This document shows positions 54,072 through 63,145 of a stretch of 64,000 nucleotides of DNA, one piece after another. Position 1 is the first letter of the stretch; each line of letters opens with the position of its first letter. The notes beneath the pieces are model-generated. The model worked only from the letters and a program-made list of their open reading frames with translations. It had not been told where the DNA came from and did not search any database. The position numbers were made by a program, and so were the translations under genes. Source of the DNA: an uncultured Erythrobacter sp. (GTDB lineage: Bacteria > Pseudomonadota > Alphaproteobacteria > Sphingomonadales > Sphingomonadaceae); assembly GCA_913055155.1 (NCBI GenBank), contig CAJXJR010000011.1:1-64000 (forward strand), in the 5' to 3' direction.

Positions 54072-55726
54072 TCGGCGGGAACGGCGACGGCGGGGCGATC
54101 GGCCTCTTCGTCGTACGGAGTTTCGGTCATCGGGGCTTCGCTGCGCAGCTTGCCGGCGATGGTCATCCAGACGTTGACCACCATGATGACGGCACCCGAC
54201 AGGTAGAGCACGCCGCCGAGGGCACGCAGCATGTACATCGGGTGCAGTGCGGCGACGGTGTCGACGAAGCTGTTCACCAGGTAGCCGGTGTTGGGGTCGT
54301 ATTCGCGCCACATCAGGCCCTGGGTCACGCCCGCCACCCACATGCTGGCAGCGTAGAACACGATGCCCACGGTCGCGAGCCAGAAGTGCCAGTTGACCAT
54401 GCGCAGGCTGTAGAGACGCTCACGCTTCCACAGGCGCGGAACGAGGAAGTAGACTGCGGCAAAGGTGATCATGCCGTTCCAGCCCAGTGCGCCGGAGTGC
54501 ACGTGGCCAATGGTCCAGTCGGTGTAGTGCGAGAGGCTGTTCACGCTCTTGATCGACAGCATCGGTCCTTCGAAGGTGCTCATGCCGTAGAAGGCCAGCG
54601 CCATCACCATCATGCGGATGATCGGATCGGTGCGGATCTTGTCCCAAGCGCCGTTCAGCGTCATCAGGCCGTTGATCATGCCGCCCCAGCTGGGCATCCA
54701 CAGCATGATCGAGAAGACCATGCCCAGCGTCTGCGCCCAGTCGGGCAGCGCGGTATAGTGCAGGTGGTGCGGCCCCGCCCAGATGTACAGGAAGATCAGC
54801 GACCAGAAGTGGATGATCGACAGCCGGTAGGAATAGACCGGGCGTTCGGCCTGTTTCGGGACGAAGTAGTACATCATGGCAAGGAAGCCGGCGGTCAGGA
54901 AAAAGCCCACCGCATTGTGGCCGTACCACCACTGCGTCAGCGCGTCCTGCACGCCGGAGAACAGCGAATAGCTCTTCGCGCCGAGGAAGCTGACCGGCAC
55001 CGCCAGGTTGTTGACGATGTGCAGCATGGCAATGGTCAGGATGAAGGCGAGGTAGAACCAGTTGGCCACGTAGATGTGCGGTTCCTTGCGCTTCACGATG
55101 GTGCCCACGAACACCAGCAGGTAGGCCACCCAGACGATGGTCAGCCACAGGTCCACGTACCATTCGGGCTCGGCATATTCGCGGCTCTGCGTGACGCCCA
55201 GCAGGTAACCGGTGGCCGCCAGCACGATGAACAGCTGGTAGCCCCAGAACACGAAGCGGGCGAGGCCTGGAAAAGCCAGCCGCGCGCGGCAGGTGCGCTG
55301 CACGACATAGAAGCTGGTGGCGATCAGCGCGTTGCCGCCAAAGGCAAAGATCACCGCGCTGGTGTGCAGCGGGCGGACGCGACCGAAGTTCAGGTAGGGT
55401 TCGAAGTTCAGCTCCGGCCAGACCAGCTGCAGGGCGATGAACAGGCCCGCGGCGAAGCCGGCGATGCCCCAGAACACGGTGGCGATAACGCCCCAGCGTA
55501 CCGGATCATCGTCATACCGCGATTCATCCGCCGGCATGCGCAGCACGTCGCGCGTCCTGGCGTCGAATTCGGTGGTCCACACCGATGCGACCAAGCCGAT
55601 GAAGGCAGCGATCGAAACGATCAGCATGTGTACGGAGAATAAACTGTCATGCGCATTGGCCAGCGCGGCCAGGCAGAACAGGAGGATGGCGAACCAGATA
55701 CCGGTCCTAGTGAGTGTTGCGTCCAT
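54068..55726 (-). CDS. ccoN: cbb3 oxidase catalytic subunit I
   Basis: A 552-residue haem-copper oxidase subunit with about 13 spans. Haem b and b3/CuB histidines fall in [33 protein letters not shown] and [13 protein letters not shown], and [11 protein letters not shown] is near the end. It reduces O2 to water with high affinity and pumps protons. MDATLTRTG has an AAGGGAT site. An FNR box lies 54 bases upstream of the start. It leads ten overlapping genes to hemN. Confidence 0.96.
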   Translation of the reverse strand: MDATLTRTGIWFAILLFCLAALANAHDSLFSVHMLIVSIAAFIGLVASVWTTEFDARTRDVLRMPADESRYDDDPVRWGVIATVFWGIAGFAAGLFIALQLVWPELNFEPYLNFGRVRPLHTSAVIFAFGGNALIATSFYVVQRTCRARLAFPGLARFVFWGYQLFIVLAATGYLLGVTQSREYAEPEWYVDLWLTIVWVAYLLVFVGTIVKRKEPHIYVANWFYLAFILTIAMLHIVNNLAVPVSFLGAKSYSLFSGVQDALTQWWYGHNAVGFFLTAGFLAMMYYFVPKQAERPVYSYRLSIIHFWSLIFLYIWAGPHHLHYTALPDWAQTLGMVFSIMLWMPSWGGMINGLMTLNGAWDKIRTDPIIRMMVMALAFYGMSTFEGPMLSIKSVNSLSHYTDWTIGHVHSGALGWNGMITFAAVYFLVPRLWKRERLYSLRMVNWHFWLATVGIVFYAASMWVAGVTQGLMWREYDPNTGYLVNSFVDTVAALHPMYMLRALGGVLYLSGAVIMVVNVWMTIAGKLRSEAPMTETPYDEEADRPAVAVPAE

Positions 55727-55779
55727 GATTCGATCCCTTGAGAACGGCCCGTCTCTGCGTCGGTTCAGCATGGGACGCG

Positions 55780-55793
55780 TTGATCCACGTCAA
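55780..55793 (-). promoter_or_regulatory. FNR box upstream of ccoN
   Basis: TTGAT-CCAC-GTCAA differs at one position from TTGAT-N4-ATCAA and matches the alphaproteobacterial FnrL variant TTGAT-N4-(A/G)TCAA. A start of RNA at 41.5 bases downstream of the box centre falls near 55745, 19 bases before the ccoN ATG, as expected for class II activation. fnr is 1.6 kb away. Confidence 0.75.
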
Positions 55794-55833
55794 AAACAAC
55801 ATTTCCGTGAAAAGAAATATTAGTTCGCGAAAA

Positions 55834-55847
55834 TTGCGTTCGATCAA
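55834..55847 (+). promoter_or_regulatory. Weak FNR-like site ahead of ompW
   Basis: TTGCG-TTCG-ATCAA keeps 8 of 10 consensus bases; the left half is degraded. It is 92 bases before the ompW ATG. In Escherichia coli ompW is FNR-dependent, which makes the site worth noting. Confidence 0.25.
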
Positions 55848-55939
55848 AGCCCCCAAACCGGGATGCTCGCACATATCCTCCCGCCGCGAAAGGGGTCACG
55901 AATCGGACGGACCGCCGCGGCGATGATGGAGAAGTTTAA

Positions 55940-56620
55940 ATGAAGAATGCTATGGTTTCGAAGGCGTGTGGAGTTGCCATCGCCGCTGCTGCCGGACTGG
56001 CTGCGCTGCCTGCCGCTGCGCAGGAAGCCGGAGATATCCAGGTAAAGGTGCTGGCCACTGCCGTGCTGCCCGATGGTGAAATCGACCAGGTCAACCTGGA
56101 TCTCGTCGGCCTTCCCGCAGGCACCCAGACCGAAGCGAACGACAATGTCGTGCCGACGGTTGCGATCGAGTACTTCGTCGCCGACAATTTCTCGATCGAG
56201 ACGATCTGCTGCGTAACCCAGCACGATGTCGATGCGGTTGCCGGCGCACCGGGCGCGGAGCTCGTTTCCGACGCCCTGTTGCTGCCTGCCACCGTGACCG
56301 GCAAGCTGCACATCGATGCCGGCGGCATTCGCCCCTATGTCGGCGCAGGCGTCGCCTACTTCATCTGGCTGGATGACGAACCGGGCGCCGCCGCCGTTGC
56401 CCTTGGTGCCGACGACTTCTCTCTCAGCGACGAATTCGGCTTCGTGCTGCAGGCCGGTGTCGACGTGCCGGTCAGCGAAAGCCTGTTCCTGTCGGCCGAT
56501 GCCAAGCGCTACTTCATCGGCACCACGGCGACCTGGTTCGCCAACGGCACGCCGGTGATCCAGACCGAACACAACCTCGATCCGTGGGTTGTCAGCGCAG
56601 GCGTTGGCTTCCGCTTCTGA
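55940..56620 (+). CDS. ompW: OmpW-family outer-membrane protein
   Basis: A 226-residue protein with a signal peptide ending PAAAQ (about 28). The remainder is an eight-stranded barrel pattern with NVVPTVAIEYFVADNFSIET, GGIRPYVGAGVAYFIWLD, LQAGVDVPV and the terminal VVSAGVGFRF, ending in Phe as required for barrel insertion. OmpW allows small hydrophobic molecules across the outer membrane. It is divergent from ccoN and convergent with fnr. Confidence 0.88.
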   Translation: MKNAMVSKACGVAIAAAAGLAALPAAAQEAGDIQVKVLATAVLPDGEIDQVNLDLVGLPAGTQTEANDNVVPTVAIEYFVADNFSIETICCVTQHDVDAVAGAPGAELVSDALLLPATVTGKLHIDAGGIRPYVGAGVAYFIWLDDEPGAAAVALGADDFSLSDEFGFVLQAGVDVPVSESLFLSADAKRYFIGTTATWFANGTPVIQTEHNLDPWVVSAGVGFRF

Positions 56621-56630
56621 TGAAGGTGGC

Positions 56631-56650
56631 GGGCCGGGTTCACCCGGCCC
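56631..56650. terminator. Hairpin between convergent ompW and fnr genes
   Basis: GGGCCGGGT (56631-56639) and ACCCGGCCC (56642-56650) pair fully. There is no T-run on either side, so classical termination is doubtful, but position between two convergent stops suits a transcript end. Confidence 0.45.
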
Positions 56651-56668
56651 CGTCGCCAATCTGGCCGG

Positions 56669-57367
56669 TCAGCCGGCAATATCCTGCAGCGCCGTTCGGT
56701 CGATGATGTCGACCGAGCGGCGCGTCGGCAATCCGATCACGCCATCGCGCTTGAGCATGGTCATCTGGCGGCTGACCGTTTCGATCGTAAGCCCCAGAAC
56801 ATCGGCAATCTGCTGGCGAGAGAACGGGAGGTCGAAGGACTTGAGCGGCATTCCCGGCACGTGATCGCAGCCGGTTTCCACCAGCCTGTCGGACATTTCC
56901 AGCAGGAAGGTCGCGACCTTCTCCTGCGCGGTCTTGCGCGACAGCAGCACCATCCATTTGCGCGTCCGGTCCAGTTCACCCAGCGTGCGTTCCAGCAGCT
57001 TGTGCTCCAGCTTGGGATGCTCCGAAGCGAAGCGGTCGAAATCGGCCCTGGCGAACACGCAGACGCGGGCTTCGGTCAACGCGGTAACCGAATGGCCCGC
57101 AGCCCCGGCAAACGGCCTGCCGATGAAATCCGCCGGATAGACCACGCCGACGATCTGCTCGCGCCCGTCCTCGGTGGCAGACGACAGCTTCAGCACGCCT
57201 TCGATCACGTTGGCGACGAGAACCGATTCGTCCCCTTCCCAGATCAGCGCCTCCCCCGGCTGCAGGGTACGGCGACGGCCCATCGTGTTGAGCGTCTCAA
57301 GCTCGCTGGATTCGAGCCCGGCACAGATCGCACGGTTGCGAACAAGACATGTGTCACACGCAGACAT
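56669..57367 (-). CDS. fnr: Crp/Fnr-family oxygen-sensing regulator with four cluster cysteines
   Basis: A 232-residue regulator. Cys4, Cys7, Cys15 (C-x2-C-x7-C) and Cys103 make the set that holds the oxygen-labile 4Fe-4S cluster in FnrL-type proteins. A cyclic-nucleotide-like sensory fold (about 25-135), dimer helix (about 135-160) and C-terminal helix-turn-helix (FSRQQIADVLGLTIETVSRQ, about 180-199) follow; the E-x-x-S-R recognition residues fit the TTGAT half-site. It should switch on ccoNOQP and haem synthesis when oxygen drops. It stands alone, divergent from the FGE-like gene. No FNR box in its own upstream region. Confidence 0.9.
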   Translation of the reverse strand: MSACDTCLVRNRAICAGLESSELETLNTMGRRRTLQPGEALIWEGDESVLVANVIEGVLKLSSATEDGREQIVGVVYPADFIGRPFAGAAGHSVTALTEARVCVFARADFDRFASEHPKLEHKLLERTLGELDRTRKWMVLLSRKTAQEKVATFLLEMSDRLVETGCDHVPGMPLKSFDLPFSRQQIADVLGLTIETVSRQMTMLKRDGVIGLPTRRSVDIIDRTALQDIAG

Positions 57368-57519
57368 TCGCTCTCGGTAACACTTGCTTCGCCATGCCTC
57401 AATCGCTGAAAATGCGTCGCAAGGGCAATTTTTCGCTGCATTCTCGTCTTGCGAACTTGGCTTGGCCTTCCTTCATCCGCAGGATGCGCGGGTAGCAACC
57501 AAGGGAGAGAGATGGCAGC

Positions 57520-58566
57520 ATGAACCGGATTGGTCCGCCGCGAATGAAGCCTTGGGCATTTCCGGCCGCCGGCTTGCTTGTGCTTGTCGCCTGTGCGGAG
57601 CAGCCTTCCGGAGCCGACGGCACGGCACCTGCCGCCCAGCGCCAATGCGGCGTAGCGGACGACAGACCCGTGGCGCTGCCCGGCGGCACTTTCCCGATGG
57701 GGCAGATGGACGTCTATCCGGGCGAGGAAGGTCCCGTGCGCACAACAACGGTGGGCGCATTCTGGATCGACCCGTACGAAGTCACCAATCGCCAGTTCGC
57801 GCAGTTCGTGGAGGCGACGGGCCATGTCACGCTGGCGGAAAAGCCCGTCGATCCGGCGCTGTTCGCCGTGCCCGAGGACCAGATCCCGCCTGACATGCTG
57901 CTGCCGGGTTCTGCCGTGTTCGTGGCGCCTGAATCGCCGAGCAGTCGCTACGCCGACTGGTGGCAATACCTGCCCGGCGCCAACTGGATGAAGCCCTACG
58001 GTCCAGAAGGCCCCGATTTCGAGCCGGAAGAGCCTGTCGTCCACCTCGCCTACGCGGACATGGAAGCCTATGCCCGGTGGCGCGGCGGGCGCCTGCCGAC
58101 CGAAGCCGAGTGGGAATACGCCGCCCGCGCCGGGCAGGACAACTATACCGACCAGCCGACCGAGGCGAACAGCTGGCAGGGTGTGTTCCCCACCTTCAAC
58201 GACGAAAGCGACGGCTACCGCGATATCGCCCCTGTCGGCTGCTACCGGCCCAATGCCTTTGGCCTTTACGACATGATCGGCAACGTCTGGGAAATGACCA
58301 GCGACTTCTACCGCCCCGGCCACGACCCCGACGATACCGACAATCCGCGCGGCCCCGGCGAAAACGCCGCCTACGATCCGCTAAACCCCGATTTCCCGTC
58401 ACGCGTTACCAAGGGCGGCAGCTACCTGTGCGCGCCCAACTATTGCCGCCGCTATCGCCCGGCTGCGCGGATCGGGCGCGAGCCGGCGCTGGGCGCCAGC
58501 AATGTCGGCTTTCGCCTGGTCTACGACGAAGCGCCTGCAGGTTCGCCGGATTCACCCGCAGGCTGA
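57520..58566 (+). CDS. Formylglycine-generating-enzyme-like lipoprotein
   Basis: A 348-residue protein with a lipobox (LVLVAC, about residues 20-25). The FGE-sulfatase fold is clear: GGTFPMGQMDVYPGEEGP, YEVTNRQFAQFVEATGH, RLPTEAEWEYAARAG, GNVWEMTSDF and the active site GGSYLCAPNYCRRYRPAAR. Both redox/copper cysteines of true FGE are kept (the pair in L-C-A-P-N-Y-C), unlike many inert relatives. FGE converts a Cys or Ser of sulfatases into formylglycine. A lipid-anchored copy is odd because the substrate is usually unfolded. No formylglycine sulfatase is in the window. The end overlaps the RND gene by 46 bases on the other strand. Confidence 0.8.
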   Translation: MNRIGPPRMKPWAFPAAGLLVLVACAEQPSGADGTAPAAQRQCGVADDRPVALPGGTFPMGQMDVYPGEEGPVRTTTVGAFWIDPYEVTNRQFAQFVEATGHVTLAEKPVDPALFAVPEDQIPPDMLLPGSAVFVAPESPSSRYADWWQYLPGANWMKPYGPEGPDFEPEEPVVHLAYADMEAYARWRGGRLPTEAEWEYAARAGQDNYTDQPTEANSWQGVFPTFNDESDGYRDIAPVGCYRPNAFGLYDMIGNVWEMTSDFYRPGHDPDDTDNPRGPGENAAYDPLNPDFPSRVTKGGSYLCAPNYCRRYRPAARIGREPALGASNVGFRLVYDEAPAGSPDSPAG

Positions 58567-61500
58567 TCCGCGCCTTCGTCTCCACCGCGTCCGAACCAGC
58601 GCTTGATCCGGTCCACGGCACGCATCTGCAGGATAGCAAGCGCGGGCACCAGCAGCTGCTGCATCACCGTGCCGAACAGGATGCCGAAACCCAGGCTGGC
58701 CGACATCGGGATCAGGAACTGGGCCTGCAGGTTGGTCTCGAACGTGATCGGCGCCACGCCCAGGAAGGTGGTGATCGCGGTCAGGATGATCGGGCGGAAA
58801 CGCGACTTGGCGGCATCGATGATGGCGGCCTTGCGCTCCATCCCGTTGCCGAGGTTCTCGTTCATGAAGTCGATCATCACGAGGCCACCGTTCACCACCA
58901 CGCCCGACAGCGCAATGACACCGAACAGCGATACCAGACCCAGCGGGATGCCCAGCAAGAGGTGGCCGATCAGCGCACCGATCATGCCAAAGGGGATCGC
59001 CGCCATGATGATGAAGGGTTGCACATAGGATCGGAACGGGATCGCCAGCAGGGCATAGATGCCCGCCAGCGCCAGCACGAACGCGCTGCCGATATCGCCG
59101 AAGCTTTCCTGCTGCTGTTCCTGCTCGCCGCCGAATGCGAACTGCAGGCCGGGATAGTCGGCAGCGATGCCGGGCAGAACCTCATTCGACAGCAGGGTGG
59201 CCATTTCCTGGCTGGTGACGACATCGGTATCGAGATCGGCCGTGACCGTGTGGATGCGGAAGCCGTCCTCGCGCTGGATCGAGGTGGGGGCGTTGGAGAT
59301 CGAAATGTCGGCCAGGCTGGACAGCGGCACCTGCCCACCGGGTACGCGCACCCGGTAATTGCCGATATCAGGCAGCGAATTGCGTTGTTCCTCCGGAAGG
59401 CGGACGTAGATGCGCACGTCCTCGCGCCCACGCTGCACGCGCACCGCCTCTGCGCCGAAGAAGGCGGCGCGCACCTGCGCGGCCAGGTCCTGCAAGGTAA
59501 TGCCCAGCGTGCGCGCCGAGGGCTTGAGGACCAGGTCGACCTGGCGCACGCCGTCGTCCTGGTCGCTTTCGATGTCATAGGTACCTGCGACCCGACCAAG
59601 TTCCGCCATCAACCGGTCGGTCGCCTCTTCCAGCACCTCACGATCGGGATGCGAAACGCGCACGTTCACCGGCGCGCCGGCGGAAATCAGGCTGGTGCTG
59701 ATGGAGATCGAACGCGCTTCGGTCACCTGGCCCATTTCCTCGCGCCAGGCCTGCTCGAAATCGGTCGCGGTAAAGTCGCGGTCTGCCGAGGCGATCAGGC
59801 CGATCTGCACGTTGGCGACATTGGGTTGCAGCGTCTGGCTGCTGTTGATCGGGTTGGCGCCCGAGGCGATCAGGCCAATGGTGGTGTAGGAGGATTCGAA
59901 GATATCGTCGTAGCCCTCCTCCTCGTCGGAGAAGCGCTCGAGCGCGCGCTCGGCCGCGGCTTCGATCCGCCCCGTCACCACCGCCGTACGCTCGATCGAG
60001 GTGCCAGCGGGCATTTCGATGGAGGCAGAGACCACGTCGGCCTCGATCTCGGGGAAGAAGGCCACCTTGATGATGCCGCCCGGCACCAGTGCCACGATCA
60101 CGATCAGCAAGGCGACCGCGCCCGACAGAACCAGATAGGGCATGTCGACGGCGAAGTTGAGCCCGCGATCCAGCGGCCCGTCGATAAAGGCCTGCAAGCG
60201 GCGATCGAAACCCCTTTGCACCTTTTCGAAGGCGGCCAGCACGCGGTTTGTCGTATGCGTGCCGGCGGCAGGCAGGTGGCTGAGGTGGAAAGGCAGGATC
60301 AGCAGCGCCTCGACCAGCGACAGGCCAAGCACGGCAATCACCACCAGCGGAATGTCGGCAAGCACCTTGCCGATCACGCCGCCCACGACCAGCAGTGGCG
60401 AGAACGCGACAATGGTGGTGGCGACCGCGAAGATTACCGGCACCCTCACCCGCTGCGCCCCGGCAATAGCAGCGCCAAGGCCGGATCGGCCACGCTCGCG
60501 TTCGGAATAGATGTTCTCGCCCACCACCACGGCATCGTCGACCACCAGGCCCAGTGCCACGATGAAGCCGAACAGTGAGAACATGTTGATGCTGGTGCCC
60601 ATGAGCGCGATGACATAGATCGCGCCGACAAAGGTCGCGCCAATGCCGATGGCCGTCCAGAAGGCCAGCCGCACGTCGAGGAACAGCGTAAGCGCGGCCA
60701 GCACCAGCACCAGGCCGATAGCGGCGTTCTTCAACAGCAGCGACAGGCGATCGTTGAACAGTTCGGAACTGTCGTCCCAGATGGCATAGCTGACACCGGG
60801 TGGCAGGACGCGCGCGGAATCCTCCTCCAGATAGGTCATTGCCGCTTCGGCCACGTCCAGCACGCGTTCGTCGGACGTACGGTAGACATCGACGAAGGCG
60901 GCAGGCTGGCCGTTGAAGCGGGTGATAAGATCGTTGTCCTCGAACCCGTCGGTGATCGTCGCCACGTCACCCAGACGCAGGATCGTGCCATCGGGCCGGG
61001 TGCGCAGGACGATGTTCTCGAAATCCTGCTGGTCGTAATTCTGCCCCACGGTGCGCACGCGCACCTGTTCCTGCTCGGTCTCCACCGATCCGGCCGGACT
61101 GTCGAGGCTGCTTTGCGCGACGATGCGGGAAACGTCGGTCAGCGACAGGCCCAGTGCCTGCAGGCGTTCCTGCGGCACGTCGATAAAAACCTGGTACTGC
61201 CGCACCGCGCTGGTCTCGACATAGCTGATCTCGGGCAAGGCCGAGAGCGCGTCTTCCAGCTGGTAGGCAGTTTCCTTCAGCGTGCGCTCGGGCACCTCGC
61301 CATACAGGGCGATGCGCATCACGCTCTGGCGCGTGGTGTTCTCGCGGATGTCGGGCTCCTCGGCATCCAGCGGGAAGGTCTGGATCTGGTCGACTTCGCT
61401 TTTCACGTCGTCCAGCGCGCGGTCGATATCGGCCCCGGTTTCCAGCTCCACGCGCACGGTGCCCACGCCCTCTGCGGCGATGCCGACCACCTTCTTCACG

Positions 61501-61817
61501 TCGTCGATGGCCTGCACCGATTCCTCGATCTTCTGGACGATCGATTCCTCGACTTCCTCGGGCGTGGCGCCGGGATAGGCCACGGTGACAGTGATGGTGT
61601 CCTGGCTGATCTCGGGGAACACCTCCTGCGCGATGCGGGTGTAGGCGGCGTATCCGGCCACCAGCATGAACACCATCAGCAGGTTCGCTGCCACGCCGTT
61701 GCGCGCCATGAAGGCGATCACGCCCTTACGGTCGCGGGCACGCTCCTGCGTCGGGTGGCCGAACCGGTCGCGCGGCGCCTCTTCGCCCGAACCTGGGGGG
61801 AAGGCTCCCTCGGTCAC
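58521..61817 (-). CDS. RND multidrug efflux permease (HAE1 family)
   Basis: A 1098-residue inner-membrane pump. An N-terminal cytoplasmic tail (about 1-35) precedes TM1 and the porter region with EVFPEISQDTITVTVAYPGA. The charged TM4 motif is in VALGLVVDDAVVVGENIY, which carries the proton-relay Asp pair. A second repeat follows, with GVVVNGGLVMIDFMNENLG. It exports hydrophobic compounds with proton drive. The start is GTG, overlapping the adaptor stop as GTGA. Its C-terminus runs antisense to the FGE-like gene's last codons. Confidence 0.93.
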   Translation of the reverse strand: MTEGAFPPGSGEEAPRDRFGHPTQERARDRKGVIAFMARNGVAANLLMVFMLVAGYAAYTRIAQEVFPEISQDTITVTVAYPGATPEEVEESIVQKIEESVQAIDDVKKVVGIAAEGVGTVRVELETGADIDRALDDVKSEVDQIQTFPLDAEEPDIRENTTRQSVMRIALYGEVPERTLKETAYQLEDALSALPEISYVETSAVRQYQVFIDVPQERLQALGLSLTDVSRIVAQSSLDSPAGSVETEQEQVRVRTVGQNYDQQDFENIVLRTRPDGTILRLGDVATITDGFEDNDLITRFNGQPAAFVDVYRTSDERVLDVAEAAMTYLEEDSARVLPPGVSYAIWDDSSELFNDRLSLLLKNAAIGLVLVLAALTLFLDVRLAFWTAIGIGATFVGAIYVIALMGTSINMFSLFGFIVALGLVVDDAVVVGENIYSERERGRSGLGAAIAGAQRVRVPVIFAVATTIVAFSPLLVVGGVIGKVLADIPLVVIAVLGLSLVEALLILPFHLSHLPAAGTHTTNRVLAAFEKVQRGFDRRLQAFIDGPLDRGLNFAVDMPYLVLSGAVALLIVIVALVPGGIIKVAFFPEIEADVVSASIEMPAGTSIERTAVVTGRIEAAAERALERFSDEEEGYDDIFESSYTTIGLIASGANPINSSQTLQPNVANVQIGLIASADRDFTATDFEQAWREEMGQVTEARSISISTSLISAGAPVNVRVSHPDREVLEEATDRLMAELGRVAGTYDIESDQDDGVRQVDLVLKPSARTLGITLQDLAAQVRAAFFGAEAVRVQRGREDVRIYVRLPEEQRNSLPDIGNYRVRVPGGQVPLSSLADISISNAPTSIQREDGFRIHTVTADLDTDVVTSQEMATLLSNEVLPGIAADYPGLQFAFGGEQEQQQESFGDIGSAFVLALAGIYALLAIPFRSYVQPFIIMAAIPFGMIGALIGHLLLGIPLGLVSLFGVIALSGVVVNGGLVMIDFMNENLGNGMERKAAIIDAAKSRFRPIILTAITTFLGVAPITFETNLQAQFLIPMSASLGFGILFGTVMQQLLVPALAILQMRAVDRIKRWFGRGGDEGADQPAGESGEPAGASS

Positions 61818-63145
61818 TGCGCGTCGCCCTCGCCCTCACCTTCGCCCTGGCCGGCATCGGCACCCTCGCCTTCGCGGCGTAGCGGCATGCCATCCACCGG
61901 CGTGCGCAGCGGGCTGGTGATCACACGGCCGCCCGCGCCCAGATCGCTAGCCGTGACATAGGCAAAGGCGTCCGTTCGCTGGAGCACGTCTACCGGCACG
62001 ATCTGCAACTTGCCGCCGCGCAGCACCCAGACCTGGTTATCGGGCCGCAGGGCTTGCAGCGGAATGCGGGCGAACGGCTGGGCACTGCCGCCGGTAATGG
62101 CGGCGCTGACGAAGCTGCCCAGCAGCAGCGGCGGTGGCGCGGCGGTCGCCGCATCGCCGTTGGCAGCGGGCTCGCCGCCGCTCATCGGGTTGGGCACCCG
62201 CAGGAAAACGTCGATGGTGCGCGTTTCGGGATCGAGGATGGGGTCTACGCGGTCGACATAGGCGCTCCAGCGATAGGCATGGCCGCCATAGTCCAGCGTG
62301 ACTTCGGCAGGCACGCGCGTACGCCCGGCTTCGAACAGCGCGGGCACCAGCACGGCTTCGGCCTCCGTCAGCGAAATGCGCACTTCGTAACTGGCACTGG
62401 CCACCAGCGAGCCGAGCGACTGGCCCGGCTGCACCAGCGTACCAACAGAGGCGCTTTCGCTGCGCACGATCCCGGCGAAGGGCGAGCGAACGACGGTGCG
62501 CGACAGCGCCAGCCGGGCATCGGCCAGCTGCGCCTCGGCCCGTTCGCGCGCGGCCTGGGCGGATCGCAATTGCGGCTCACGCGTAGCCAGCACGTTGGCA
62601 TCCGCACTTTCGGGAGAGACGGATTCGGGCGCGGCGCTGCCCAGCCCCTCGGGCGGCAGGATGCGCGCGGCATAGTCGTTGGCGTCGATCGAACGACTCA
62701 GCTCGGCGCGCGTGGCCTGGCGATCGGCGAAACGCTCCAGCTCGGCAGCGGCGATCGCCATTTCTTCCTGCGCCTGCAGCACGGCGACATCCTGCGCGGC
62801 GATATCGGCCTGCGCGCTGCGCACGCGGTTGTTGTAATCGGACGGGTCGATGCGGAACAGCACGGCGCCGGACGGAACGCGGTTGCCTTCCTTGAAGGCC
62901 GGATTGACGTAGACGAGCCTGCCGGAAACCTCCGCCCCCAGCGTCACCTCCTCCAGCGGCTGGACCGTGCCCGTACCGAAGACCTCGATCGCCCCGGCGG
63001 AAACTTCGTATGGCACCGTCTGCACCAGCGGCACGATCTCGGGCGCCTCCTGTTCTTCCGGCTGGGGCCGCAGGACGATCATCAGCGCGGCAACCGCAAT
63101 TGCACCGACCAGGAGCAGGATCGCCCACTTTGCCTGCTTGCTCAT
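61814..63145 (-). CDS. RND periplasmic adaptor (HlyD/MFP family)
   Basis: A 443-residue protein with one N-terminal anchor (AILLLVGAIAVAALMIVLRP, about 8-27). The lipoyl domain has VTLGAEVSGRLVYVNPAFKE, a long coiled coil (about 100-205) and the returning half VRSPFAGIVRSESASVGTLV. C-terminal barrel domains lie about 230-410, followed by a Gly/Glu/Asp-rich tail. It links the RND pump with the outer-membrane channel. Overlaps both neighbours. Confidence 0.9.
   Translation of the reverse strand: MSKQAKWAILLLVGAIAVAALMIVLRPQPEEQEAPEIVPLVQTVPYEVSAGAIEVFGTGTVQPLEEVTLGAEVSGRLVYVNPAFKEGNRVPSGAVLFRIDPSDYNNRVRSAQADIAAQDVAVLQAQEEMAIAAAELERFADRQATRAELSRSIDANDYAARILPPEGLGSAAPESVSPESADANVLATREPQLRSAQAARERAEAQLADARLALSRTVVRSPFAGIVRSESASVGTLVQPGQSLGSLVASASYEVRISLTEAEAVLVPALFEAGRTRVPAEVTLDYGGHAYRWSAYVDRVDPILDPETRTIDVFLRVPNPMSGGEPAANGDAATAAPPPLLLGSFVSAAITGGSAQPFARIPLQALRPDNQVWVLRGGKLQIVPVDVLQRTDAFAYVTASDLGAGGRVITSPLRTPVDGMPLRREGEGADAGQGEGEGEGDAQ

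Noticed and set aside
55834-55847. A firm FNR box for ompW
   Set aside because: The left half-site reads TTGCG; two mismatches are too many without experimental support, so it is listed only at low confidence.
57960-60578. 872-codon open frame opposite the RND pump and overlapping the FGE-like gene
   Set aside because: Low-complexity Arg/His/Gln sequence; shadow of real genes.
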